NCBI GenBank assembly: GCA_017936785.1
Contig: JAGBEV010000020.1
Span: forward strand, 1 to 64,000
From: Lachnospiraceae bacterium
GTDB lineage: Bacteria; Bacillota; Clostridia; Lachnospirales; Lachnospiraceae
DNA: 64,000 nt
Direction: 5' to 3'
Shown piece by piece: positions 28,017-35,991 of the stretch. Both the position numbers and the translations under genes were made by a program. The notes beneath the pieces are model-generated. The model worked only from the letters and a program-made list of their open reading frames with translations, was not told where the DNA came from and made no database searches. Within the stretch, counting starts at the first letter, position 1. Each line of letters begins with the position of its first letter.

Positions 28017-28364
28017 TTATGTATGAAGCTCCAGACTGATTTTTAATCCCTTATCTATCCGTCCCATAATATCTCCGTCCAAATGACATATTTTATCCTT
28101 TAATCTGGATTTATCAATGGTGCGGAGCTGTTCCAGCAAGATCACCGAATCCTTTACCATGTGATATTTATCCGCAGAAAGCTCAATATGAGTAGGAAGC
28201 TTTGCCTTATTTAGTTTGGAAGTGACCGCCGCTACGATAATGGTTGGGCTATGACGGTTTCCCACATCATTCTGGACAATGACCACCGGTCTGATTCCGC
28301 CCTGTTCCGAGCCCACCACCGGTCTTAGATCAGCATAATATACATCTCCTCGTTTCAAGTTCAT
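28017..28364 (-). CDS. ndoA: MazF/PemK-type mRNA interferase (NdoA-like)
   Basis: 115 residues, full length. A MazF-fold endoribonuclease that cuts single-stranded mRNA at short sites. Signature: [43 protein letters not shown] and [16 protein letters not shown]. In Bacillus the gene follows alr with its antitoxin EndoAI between; here only 78 bases separate it from alr and no MazE-type frame was seen. Regulation may be by an antitoxin elsewhere. The alr adjacency is the conserved context. Confidence 0.93.
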   Translation of the reverse strand: MNLKRGDVYYADLRPVVGSEQGGIRPVVIVQNDVGNRHSPTIIVAAVTSKLNKAKLPTHIELSADKYHMVKDSVILLEQLRTIDKSRLKDKICHLDGDIMGRIDKGLKISLELHT

Positions 28365-28442
28365 ACAACCCCTTTCAACTTTTGCAAACAGTATTGCCCA
28401 TTTTTGCGGTTGTATACTTTCAAACGGAAATTTTTTCCGGAT

Positions 28443-29621
28443 TTATCTGTAATCTGTATAGTAATCTTTTGTATCCACTACCCCGCCATGGCGGTAAAAG
28501 ACTCTGGGAATCCGTTTTCCCAGATCGCATGCCAGCTCATAGTTAAATCTGCCGCTTAAATCTCCCAGCTCTTCCATAGTGATGCTTTCCCCACCGTCTC
28601 TGCCGATGAGCACAACTTCATCCCCTTCTTTTGCCTCAGGAATTTCCGTTACATCCACCATGAACTGATCCATACATACCCTTCCGCAGATGGGTGCACG
28701 CCTGCCGCAGATCAGTACCTCTCCTTTATTGGAAAGCCCTCTGGGATATCCGTCTCCGTATCCTACGGGAATCGTCGCAATGCGCATGGTTTTATGAGCC
28801 TGAAAGGTTCCGCCGTAGCTGATACAGGTTCCCCTGGAAATTTCTTTGATATACACAATATGACTCTTTAAAGACAGCACCGGCTTTAAGGAAATGATCT
28901 CCTTTGACACTTCCTCTGAAGGCCACAAGCCGTAAAGGGTAATGCCTGCCCTGACCATATCCATGTTTGCCTCAGGCAGCTCCACGATTCCTGCACTGTT
29001 GCTGCAATGCCTGATGGGAATATCATATCCGCCTTCTTCTTTTATCCGTTTTAAAAAGCCTTTATATACTTCCAACTGTTCCTTAACGGGCTGTTTATCT
29101 TTTTCATCCGCCTTTGCAAAATGGGTAAAGATTCCTTCCGCCTGAATATGCTCCATGGAAAAACATTCTTTGACAAACTCCATTCCGTCATCATCAGGCT
29201 TTACCCCGATCCTGCTCATAGCTGTATCCACTTTTATATGTACCAGAGCTTTTTTGTTTACTTTAGCGGCACATGCATCAATTTCCTTAAGCATATCTGA
29301 TTTGAAGACCGCCATCCGCACATCCGCTTTTATCAATTCTTCATAAGCATAGGGAAAGGTATACCCCAGGATCAAAACAGGTTTTGTAATCCCGCAATGC
29401 CTTAAGATCAGCGCTTCTTCCGCCGTTGCTACTGCCATGCCGAAAACATAATCCAGTTTTTCCATTTCTCTTCCGATCTGAACCGCACCGTGTCCGTATC
29501 CGTCCGTCTTAATAACACCCATCATCTGAGTGCCGGGCTTTAAATTGCTGTGCATCTGCTCCATATTGTAAACGACGGCATCCAGATCAATATCCGCCCA
29601 CACCCTGTCATAGTGATTCAT
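28443..29621 (-). CDS. alr: Alanine racemase
   Basis: 392 residues from the ATG at 29621 (MNHYDRVWADIDL), which has GGAG nine bases away; the ATG at 29630 is too close to that ribosome site. Alr makes D-alanine for peptidoglycan. PLP lysine motif MGVIKTDGYGHG, SRIGVKPDD, and the second catalytic region with SYGGTFQA and GYGDGYPRGLSN are present. It overlaps the nnr gene by 14 bases, so coupling is likely. Confidence 0.96.
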   Translation of the reverse strand: MNHYDRVWADIDLDAVVYNMEQMHSNLKPGTQMMGVIKTDGYGHGAVQIGREMEKLDYVFGMAVATAEEALILRHCGITKPVLILGYTFPYAYEELIKADVRMAVFKSDMLKEIDACAAKVNKKALVHIKVDTAMSRIGVKPDDDGMEFVKECFSMEHIQAEGIFTHFAKADEKDKQPVKEQLEVYKGFLKRIKEEGGYDIPIRHCSNSAGIVELPEANMDMVRAGITLYGLWPSEEVSKEIISLKPVLSLKSHIVYIKEISRGTCISYGGTFQAHKTMRIATIPVGYGDGYPRGLSNKGEVLICGRRAPICGRVCMDQFMVDVTEIPEAKEGDEVVLIGRDGGESITMEELGDLSGRFNYELACDLGKRIPRVFYRHGGVVDTKDYYTDYR

Positions 29622-31146
29622 CTTCTGCATCTCCTTTTAACACATATTTTAAAGCGTCTGCCATTTCCCCGGCAGTGAGGGAATAAAGGTTCCCTTCTTT
29701 TGCTCCATGATCGCCGCATAATCCGTGAATATACACGCCTAAAGCTGCCGCCATGGCACCGTCTTTCATCTGTGCGGCAAGACCGCAGATGATACCTGTC
29801 AGCACATCTCCGCTGCCTGCTGTTGACATTCCAGGATTTCCCGTAGTATTCACATATACAAGACCTTCCGGTGTATAGATCCTGGTAGCTGCATCTTTTA
29901 AAACCAGCACTGCGCCTAATTCCGCCGATACCTTTAACGCCTCTTCCTGCCATTTTTCAGGCTCCGCCTCCATGGAAATTCCCGTCAGCCTTGAAAATTC
30001 CTTTTTGTGGGGAGTTAAAATTACGGTTCCTCCCTTTTCCTGAGCAGCCTTTGCATAAATCTTTAATTTATCCTGTAAGTCCTTTCTCTTTGCCAGTATA
30101 TTGATCCCATCCGCATCCAGCACAAGAGAACAATGAAACCTGTCCAGTACTGCTTCTATGAGACTTTCCGCTCCTCTGTCCGTTCCGATCCCCGGTCCCA
30201 CAGCAAGAGCATTACAATCCTCAAGCATTTCCAGTGGATAGCTGTAACCTTCAAAAAAGTACAACAGCGCTTCGGGAATTGCCGCCAGCAGCGCTTCTCT
30301 GTTGGCTTTTGCTGTTATGACCTTGGTATAGCCCACACCCATTTTCATTGCCGCCCTGCTGCATAGGATCACTGCACCGCCCATCTGTACTGAGCCCGCA
30401 ATCACTCCTGCTTTTCCATAAGTTCCCTTATGGCTGTTATTTACTCTTTGGGGCAAATACTTATTTAAATCTGCCTTTTGGAGCATACGTCCATAGGGCA
30501 TTTTTTCATAAAGTGCCATTTCAGGAATGCCTATATCTTTACAGACAACTTCCCCGCAGAAATCTTTTCCCGGATAAAGCAGATGCCCCCATTTATGAAA
30601 GGCAAAGGTAACCGTTAAATCTGCCTGAAAGACACAGCCTAAAACCCTTCCATCATCACTATTGATGCCTGAAGGAATGTCAACAGCAACTTTATAGCCC
30701 TTCATACGATTGAGACAGCAGATCATTTCTCCATAACAGCCTGTAATCTCCCTATGGAGCCCGGTCCCAAAAAGGGCATCCACTACAATATCATATTCCT
30801 CCATAGGTTGCCCCGTGCTAACTGTATGTCCCAGTCTGCCCAGGATTTCCTTTTGTACTCTGTTTGCTTCTGAAGCCTTCTCATCCTCTTTTGCCATAAA
30901 AAAATGAACGGTAAAACCACGTTCATTTAAAATGCGTCCCAGGGCAAAACCGTCCCCGCCGTTATTGCCGCTGCCGCAGGCTATGCACACTTTCACAGCC
31001 CTTTTCACAGAGCTGAAACGTTTACAGATTTCATCAGCAGTTACCATGGCGGCACGTTCCATCAAAACCAAAGAAGGCAGTCCTAATTTTTCTGATGTAT
31101 ATTGATCAGCCCATTGCATTTCGGCTGCCGTAACAACATATTTCAC
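29608..31146 (-). CDS. nnr: Bifunctional NAD(P)H-hydrate epimerase / ADP-dependent dehydratase
   Basis: 512 residues. The N-terminal half is the YjeF_N epimerase (CIACGSGNNGGDGFALGRIL, DALFGTGLHREI, DIPSGINSDDGR), which interconverts the R and S hydrates; the C-terminal half is the ribokinase-like dehydratase (GVIAGSVQMGGAVILCSRAAM, ALAVGPGIGTD, VLDADGINI, NPGMSTAGSGDVLTGIICG). The pair repairs NADHX/NADPHX. It stands between alr and the coiled-coil gene in the rex-led operon. Confidence 0.95.
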   Translation of the reverse strand: MKYVVTAAEMQWADQYTSEKLGLPSLVLMERAAMVTADEICKRFSSVKRAVKVCIACGSGNNGGDGFALGRILNERGFTVHFFMAKEDEKASEANRVQKEILGRLGHTVSTGQPMEEYDIVVDALFGTGLHREITGCYGEMICCLNRMKGYKVAVDIPSGINSDDGRVLGCVFQADLTVTFAFHKWGHLLYPGKDFCGEVVCKDIGIPEMALYEKMPYGRMLQKADLNKYLPQRVNNSHKGTYGKAGVIAGSVQMGGAVILCSRAAMKMGVGYTKVITAKANREALLAAIPEALLYFFEGYSYPLEMLEDCNALAVGPGIGTDRGAESLIEAVLDRFHCSLVLDADGINILAKRKDLQDKLKIYAKAAQEKGGTVILTPHKKEFSRLTGISMEAEPEKWQEEALKVSAELGAVLVLKDAATRIYTPEGLVYVNTTGNPGMSTAGSGDVLTGIICGLAAQMKDGAMAAALGVYIHGLCGDHGAKEGNLYSLTAGEMADALKYVLKGDAEDESL

Positions 31147-31168
31147 TGATAACTCCTTTCCCGGAAGC

Positions 31169-31810
31169 TTATGACTTTTTTTCTTCCGGCTTCGTATCCG
31201 TTGATTTATTTAACATATTTCCCTGTGGGTCATATTTCATATCAAAAATATCTATAACATCAGGTCCGAAAATGTCATGCATATAGGAATACATTTCCTG
31301 GTTCATCCATTCCATTTCCTGCTTTTTTATTACATTCTTTTTTAATTCCACACGGACCTGACTGATCCATTCACTGATCTCTGCAATTTCCCTGGTGTTG
31401 CTTTCGATCGCCTCATAGCAGACTTCCATAGTCTGCAGCATCAGTTGATAATTGACTCTTTCGATCTCTCTGGGGAGATCCAGCAATTCGTCCTGATACG
31501 CCTCGATCTTTTCATTACACTCTGTAATAAGTCTTTTATGCTCTTCCATGCCCTTTGCCGTCAGACTTACACCATCCATACCGGAAACAATTTCATCCAT
31601 CAGTTTGGATTTCAGCCTCCTGATATCTTTTATATCATTATTTAAGCCGCCCTGCTTTGCCACAAGACCATTTAATTCCTCAACCAGCTTTGTGACAGCT
31701 TTATTTTGATTATGCTGGGTAAAAAGCTGATGCCACTTATTGTCCAATGTCAAAATAGGGAGTTTCTTCCCTGCCAGCGCTTCTTTAAACGAGTCTTCAT
31801 TTCGTGCCAC
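31169..31810 (-). CDS. Coiled-coil hypothetical protein
   Basis: 213 residues with long amphipathic heptads (KLVEELNGLVAKQGGLNNDI, then IKDIRRLKSKLMDEI and RVELKKNVIKKQEMEWMNQEMY). No signal or membrane segment. The C terminus is charged (STDTKPEEKKS). Lies between rex (21 bases) and nnr (22 bases). Such coiled-coil proteins are found next to rex in related clostridia from memory; the function is unknown. Confidence 0.6.
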   Translation of the reverse strand: MARNEDSFKEALAGKKLPILTLDNKWHQLFTQHNQNKAVTKLVEELNGLVAKQGGLNNDIKDIRRLKSKLMDEIVSGMDGVSLTAKGMEEHKRLITECNEKIEAYQDELLDLPREIERVNYQLMLQTMEVCYEAIESNTREIAEISEWISQVRVELKKNVIKKQEMEWMNQEMYSYMHDIFGPDVIDIFDMKYDPQGNMLNKSTDTKPEEKKS

Positions 31811-31831
31811 AAAACCACCTTCTTATTTTTG

Positions 31832-32473
31832 TCACTCTTTGGATGTTTCATACCGGTTGATATTGTAAGACAGCTTCATCAGACTGTCGGACAAATGAAC
31901 ATTTTCCACCAAAACATCCTCCGGCACATTCAAATCCACATGGGCAAAGTTCCACATTGCCTTGATGCCACATTTTACCAGCCTGTTTGCCACATCTACG
32001 GCAGCATTTTTGGGTATGGTCAATACTCCGATATCAATATCGTGTTCCCTGATAAAGTCTTCCAGTTCCTCCATGGGACGGACTTCGATATCCCGGACCT
32101 TCTTCCCGATCAGTGCAGCATTCACGTCAAAAATACCGCTGATCAAAAAGCCCCGCCTTTCAAAATTCATATAATTGGCAATAGCTTGTCCCAGATTGCC
32201 TGCACCGATCAAAACCAGATGGTGCTTTTTATCCAGCCCAAGGATTTTACCTATTTCCGTATACAGGTATTCCACATTATATCCGTAGCCCTGTTGCCCG
32301 AATCCGCCGAAATTATTAAAATCCTGTCTGATCTGGGATGCGGTAACTTTCATAATCTCACTGAGTTCCTGAGAGGATATCCGTTCCACACCTTCATCCT
32401 TTAATTCTCCCAAATACCTGAAATACCTCGGTAAGCGGCTTATTACAGCCTGTGAAATTCCTTTTTCTTCCAC
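31832..32473 (-). CDS. rex: Redox-sensing transcriptional repressor Rex
   Basis: 213 residues, full length. Rex binds DNA with its N-terminal winged helix (VISRLPRYFRYLGELKDEGVERISSQELSE, then TASQIRQDFNNFGGFG) and NADH with the Rossmann domain (VLIGAGNLGQAIANY). It senses the NADH/NAD ratio and represses fermentation and anaerobic genes. The 377-base gap upstream holds its own promoter and the divergent ABC-F leader. No classical Rex operator (TTGTTAANNNNTTAACAA-like) is seen next to its own promoter. Confidence 0.95.
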   Translation of the reverse strand: MEEKGISQAVISRLPRYFRYLGELKDEGVERISSQELSEIMKVTASQIRQDFNNFGGFGQQGYGYNVEYLYTEIGKILGLDKKHHLVLIGAGNLGQAIANYMNFERRGFLISGIFDVNAALIGKKVRDIEVRPMEELEDFIREHDIDIGVLTIPKNAAVDVANRLVKCGIKAMWNFAHVDLNVPEDVLVENVHLSDSLMKLSYNINRYETSKE

Positions 32474-32503
32474 AGCGGTTGCCCCCTAAATAAAGATAGT
32501 TTT

Positions 32504-32532
32504 ATTATAGCTTTCTGTTAAAAGTATGTCAA
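32504..32532 (-). promoter_or_regulatory. Sigma-A promoter of the rex operon
   Basis: Minus-strand TTGACA (32527-32532) and TATAAT (32504-32509), both consensus, with exactly 17 bases between. It stands about 31 bases before the rex start and probably drives rex, the coiled-coil gene, nnr, alr and the mazF-type gene. Confidence 0.85.
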
Positions 32533-32682
32533 AGTTTTTCACGGATTCTACATAATTATTCTCAAACAAATGGTGATGCCTGAAGGCAGACCACCCTTGT
32601 TTCCCTTTGTGTACCGGTTTTCTTCATTGTATTGCATATCAGACGGACCAAAATTGATATAGAAAATTTCTTTTATATCTAG

Positions 32683-32850
32683 TATAATCTTGAGGGTGCG
32701 ATAAACAGGTTCAGGTTGGCAGGGAATGTGTGTTTTTAAAACTCCGTTCCCCAAACACACACATCCCCTGCCAACTTGAACCGTCGCCCACACCAACACC
32801 CATACATTGAACATGCAAAAAAACATTAACCTAGAAACGGAGTCATTACC
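32683..32850 (+). promoter_or_regulatory. Leader of the ABC-F gene: hairpin with loop complementary to the ribosome site
   Basis: TATAAT at 32683-32688 is a plausible -10 box (no well-spaced -35). The transcript then contains two near-complementary arms, 32708-32735 and 32753-32782, able to form a stem of about 28 pairs with one G-U, one mismatch and a 2-base bulge. The 17-base loop (32736-32752) contains ACTCCGTT (32741-32748), an exact complement of AACGGAGT (32836-32843), which holds the ribosome site of the ABC-F gene (GGAG, eight bases before the ATG). Loop-to-ribosome-site pairing could hold translation down. Sequence complementarity is seen; the regulation is inference. Confidence 0.6.
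32726..32779 (+). CDS. Possible leader peptide within the ABC-F leader
   Basis: ATG (32726) to TGA (32777-32779) gives MCVFKTPFPKHTHPLPT, 17 residues with four prolines. It runs across the hairpin loop and the right arm, so a ribosome on it would open the stem and cover the ACTCCGTT element. GGGA lies directly before the ATG and AGG about ten bases before it, so initiation would be modest. ABC-F proteins of this kind have been linked to rescue of ribosomes at proline tracts and other stalls, so a proline-containing leader would be in keeping. A chance ORF is the alternative. Confidence 0.3.
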   Translation: MCVFKTPFPKHTHPLPT

Positions 32851-32854
32851 ATGA
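32813..32854 (+). CDS. Possible second upstream ORF overlapping the ABC-F start
   Basis: ATG (32813) to TGA (32852-32854) encodes MQKNINLETESLP; its stop overlaps the ABC-F start codon as ATGA. No ribosome site is visible before it. If translated, it would couple to the ABC-F gene and would end in Pro before the stop. Presence in relatives would be needed to believe it. Confidence 0.2.
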   Translation: MQKNINLETESLP

Positions 32855-34851
32855 TTTTATCCTGTCACGATCTATCAAAATCTTTCAGTGAAGAATTATT
32901 ATTCTCCCACTGTTCCTTTCATATTGAGGACCATGAAAAAGCCGCTATCATCGGCAGCAACGGATGCGGCAAGACCACTCTTGTACGCATGATCTTAGGC
33001 TTAGAACCTGCAGACGAAGGGGTTGTTACCTTTGCCAAAGACAAAACTGCAGGCTATCTGGCACAGCATCAGGATGATATGGACCAGGAAAATTCTATCT
33101 ATGACGAGCTTCTGACTACAAAAGCCCACATCATCCGCATGGAAGAAACCCTGCGAGAACTGGAAACCCAAATGCATACCGTTTCTGATGAAGAGGAATT
33201 AAAAAAGGTCATGGAACGCTACGAAACCCTGACCCATGCCTTTAAACTGGAAAACGGATATACCTATAAAAGTGAAATTACAGGTGTACTGAACGGTCTT
33301 GGCTTTTCAGAGGATGAATTTGACAAACCTATTTCCACCTTATCCGGCGGTCAGAAAACAAGGGTGGCATTGGGCAAAATACTTCTGACCAATCCTGACA
33401 TTATCTTTTTGGACGAGCCTACCAACCATTTGGACATGGCCTCCATCCGATGGCTGGAAAATTATTTGTTAAATTATAAGGGAGCTGTTGTGTTGATTTC
33501 CCATGACCGCTACTTTTTAAATAAGATCGTCAGCAAGATCATAGAAATTGACAATAAGAAAGCTACTACCTTCCTGGGCAGCTACACGGACTATTCCGAG
33601 AAAAAACAAATCTTAAGAAACAGCGCCATGCACGCCTATTTAAACCAGCAGCGTGAGATCAGACATCAGGAAGAAGTTATTGCAAAATTAAAATCCTTTA
33701 ATCGTGAAAAATCCATTCGCCGTGCGGAAAGCAGGGAAAAGGCGCTTGCCAGGGTTGAGGTATTGGAAAAGCCCGTGGAAGAGGTAAAACAGATGAATTT
33801 TACCCTTACCCCCTCCCGCCTCAGCGGAAATGATGTGCTGACTGTAGAAAATCTGGAAAAAACCTATGGGTCCCATACTCTTTTTCATGATCTAAATATG
33901 GATATCAAGCGGGGAGAACACGTTGCCATCATCGGCAAAAACGGCACGGGAAAAACCACCATTCTTAAGATCATAAACGATCTGGTAACGCCCGAATGCG
34001 GCTTAATTAAATTGGGCACTAATGTGGAAGTTGGCTATTATGATCAGGAACATCATGTCTTACATATGGATAAGACTATTTTTGATGAAATCTCAGACGA
34101 TTATCCCGACCTCACAGGAACAGAAATCCGCAATACTCTCGCCGCATTTCTGTTTACCGGGGATGATGTATTTAAAAAGATAGAATCTTTAAGCGGCGGG
34201 GAACGCGGCAGGGTCAGCCTGGCAAAGCTGATGTTATCCACTGCTAACTTCTTGATCCTGGATGAGCCTACCAACCACCTGGATATTGCCTCCAAAGAAA
34301 TCCTGGAACATGCCTTGAACCACTATGAGGGAACCGTCCTTTATGTTTCCCATGACCGTTACTTTATCAATCAGACCGCCCACCGGATTCTGGATCTGGA
34401 AAAAGGCAATCTGATTTCCTATCTGGGCAACTATGACTATTATCTGGAAAAACATGGAGATATCTATAGTACGGCTTCCGGCAAGAACATATCCGGCAGT
34501 ACTGCTTCTGTTTCCAATGCTTCCGTTCAGGCTGCAGATACCTTCCAAAATCAGGCAGCAAAAGGAACAAAAGATGTAAGCGAAGGGAAATTAAGCTGGC
34601 AGGAACAAAAAGAAGCTCAGGCAAAACGCAGGAAACTGGAATCTTCATTGCAAAAAACAGAAAATGAAATTTCTGAAGCGGAAGACCGGATCACGGAACT
34701 GGAAACAGAAATGGCAAAGCCTGAAATCGCTACTGATATAGGAAAACTCACCGGACTTTCCAAAGAATGTGAATCCCTCCGCAGCCATTTGGAAAAGCTT
34801 TATGGAGATTGGGAAGATTTTTCGGAACAATTGGAGTCATTTGCTGATTAG
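32851..34851 (+). CDS. ABC-F family ATPase (YdiF-like)
   Basis: 666 residues. Two ABC domains without membrane segments: Walker A GSNGCGKTTLVRM with signature LSGGQKTRVALGK and LDEPTNHLDMASIRW, then the second with GKNGTGKTTILKI, LSGGERGRVSLAKL and LDEPTNHLDIASKE. A P-site-interaction linker with YLNQQREIRHQEEVIAKLK separates them, and a C-terminal coiled coil ends the protein. ABC-F proteins act on the ribosome (translation factors or antibiotic protection). Length, C-terminal coiled coil and neighbouring rex point to the YdiF/YfmR housekeeping type. Starts with GGAG eight bases away. Confidence 0.93.
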   Translation: MILSCHDLSKSFSEELLFSHCSFHIEDHEKAAIIGSNGCGKTTLVRMILGLEPADEGVVTFAKDKTAGYLAQHQDDMDQENSIYDELLTTKAHIIRMEETLRELETQMHTVSDEEELKKVMERYETLTHAFKLENGYTYKSEITGVLNGLGFSEDEFDKPISTLSGGQKTRVALGKILLTNPDIIFLDEPTNHLDMASIRWLENYLLNYKGAVVLISHDRYFLNKIVSKIIEIDNKKATTFLGSYTDYSEKKQILRNSAMHAYLNQQREIRHQEEVIAKLKSFNREKSIRRAESREKALARVEVLEKPVEEVKQMNFTLTPSRLSGNDVLTVENLEKTYGSHTLFHDLNMDIKRGEHVAIIGKNGTGKTTILKIINDLVTPECGLIKLGTNVEVGYYDQEHHVLHMDKTIFDEISDDYPDLTGTEIRNTLAAFLFTGDDVFKKIESLSGGERGRVSLAKLMLSTANFLILDEPTNHLDIASKEILEHALNHYEGTVLYVSHDRYFINQTAHRILDLEKGNLISYLGNYDYYLEKHGDIYSTASGKNISGSTASVSNASVQAADTFQNQAAKGTKDVSEGKLSWQEQKEAQAKRRKLESSLQKTENEISEAEDRITELETEMAKPEIATDIGKLTGLSKECESLRSHLEKLYGDWEDFSEQLESFAD

Positions 34852-34856
34852 CCACT

Positions 34857-34925
34857 ATATGCCCCCTTCCAGGTACACAAGTGAAATAATAAAAACCTGT
34901 TACTTAGAAGGGGCATATTTTTTAT
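34857..34925 (+). terminator. Terminator after the ABC-F gene
   Basis: ATATGCCCCCTTCC (34857-34870) and GAAGGGGCATAT (34908-34919) form a stem, followed by a run of T to 34925. The loop is 37 bases, which is large, but the stem is strong. The right arm also lies downstream of the convergent xre gene, so it may serve both. Confidence 0.7.
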
Positions 34926-34944
34926 GGCATTTAAGCATAAGTTT

Positions 34945-35820
34945 TCAACGACTGCTTATGATCAGCTCCGAACAAATCCCGGAAATGCTTAGAATATTTT
35001 CTCCATTCATATCAGATATATTTTCACAGAGAATGCCATCTTTCTCATAGTAAATTCTGCACTTTCTTCCTTTGTTTACCACTTTATAAACATCCGGATC
35101 AGCCACATGAATCATGGTTTTTGCGCTCCACTGATTGACATCTAACTGTGTACATCTGCCCTCTATGGTTATGTCATAGTCCGTTTTTCCTGTTAATTCC
35201 AGACTTCCTTCTGTATCTTTTATAAAAATCCTATCCGCTGCACCGTCATATTCCAAACGTTCCAGTTTCAGACCTTCTATAAATAATTCTTTTGCTAAAG
35301 CTCCTATCTCACAATGTTCTGTATAGTTCTTAGGCAATGAAATGACCACATCCACAGACTCTTCAGCCTCATACCGGCTGATTCCTTTTTTCTTCACACA
35401 ATCAATATCCAGTCTGTTCTTTTTTTCATCCAGCTTTATTTTAAATATAGAGCCCAGATCCTCTAAACTATCTGATTCTAACCTGATATGGATTTTCTCA
35501 TCATCACCGGAAAAAATCATGATTTTTTTAGCGCTTCCCATATGAATATCAAAATGTTTGCTGCAGTCAATATCGTAAACCGTTTCGCTTCCAAAACGTG
35601 CTGTCTTTTTTCCTGTATTCTCATTTTCTGCCAGCACTAACTCATCTAATGTGATCCCGAATATTTCTGCCAGACTGACCATATTTTCAACATCCGGCAA
35701 CCCTCTGTTGGTTTCCCACTTGGTAATTGCCTGTCTGGATACACTGATTTTTTCTGCCAATTGCTCCTGTGATAATCCCCGACTCATTCTAAACTGTTTT
35801 AATCTGTCTCCAAATTCCAT
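34945..35820 (-). CDS. XRE-family regulator with beta-rich C-terminal domain
   Basis: 291 residues. Helix-turn-helix at 1-60 (GDRLKQFRMSRGLSQEQLAEKISVSRQAITKWE with recognition helix VSRQAITKWETNRG), then a long beta-rich segment (ADRIFIKDTEGSLELTGKTDYDITIEGRC) like the DUF4097/adhesin-type repeats found in some XRE regulators of Firmicutes. The second part may be a sensor. The upstream dyad TGTGT-N7-ACACA is a candidate operator for autoregulation. A T-rich terminator closes the convergent ABC-F gene next to it. Confidence 0.75.
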   Translation of the reverse strand: MEFGDRLKQFRMSRGLSQEQLAEKISVSRQAITKWETNRGLPDVENMVSLAEIFGITLDELVLAENENTGKKTARFGSETVYDIDCSKHFDIHMGSAKKIMIFSGDDEKIHIRLESDSLEDLGSIFKIKLDEKKNRLDIDCVKKKGISRYEAEESVDVVISLPKNYTEHCEIGALAKELFIEGLKLERLEYDGAADRIFIKDTEGSLELTGKTDYDITIEGRCTQLDVNQWSAKTMIHVADPDVYKVVNKGRKCRIYYEKDGILCENISDMNGENILSISGICSELIISSR

Positions 35821-35855
35821 TGTTCTTCCTCCATTTTTGTGTCTTTAAAATATAT

Positions 35856-35872
35856 TGTGTTTCATTGACACA
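35856..35872. promoter_or_regulatory. Candidate XRE operator upstream of the xre gene
   Basis: TGTGT (35856-35860), seven bases, ACACA (35868-35872). It lies 36 bases before the xre start, and a second, looser pair TGTGTC (35838-35843) / GACACA (35867-35872) shares the site. The gap 35821-35991 holds no gene. Palindrome only; binding is inference. Confidence 0.35.
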
Positions 35873-35925
35873 TTCATTCTATCCATACCTTTAGACAGCC
35901 ACTACCAACATATATATACATATCC

Positions 35926-35955
35926 AAAAAAGGATGCTACTTTTGGTAGCATCCT
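35926..35955 (-). terminator. Terminator after the SGNH gene
   Basis: Perfect 10-bp stem (AGGATGCTAC 35931-35940 with GTAGCATCCT 35946-35955), loop of five, and on the minus strand a run of T (35926-35931). It closes the Re-citrate synthase to SGNH operon. Confidence 0.85.
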
Positions 35956-35991
35956 CATTTTCATCTATCGGTCTGCATAGGTTATTCTCTT

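Noticed and set aside
28365-28442. Hidden MazE antitoxin between alr and the toxin gene
   Set aside because: 78 bases only, with stops in all frames read; the CGGAAA-AAA-TTTCCG hairpin is present but no frame of useful length.
32654-32659. TTGATA as the -35 box of the ABC-F promoter
   Set aside because: 23 bases from TATAAT, too far for a standard promoter; only the -10 box is retained.
32548-32826. 92-residue minus-strand frame in the rex/ABC-F gap
   Set aside because: It crosses the hairpin, starts without a ribosome site and its product has no protein-like features; it is a by-product of the leader sequence.
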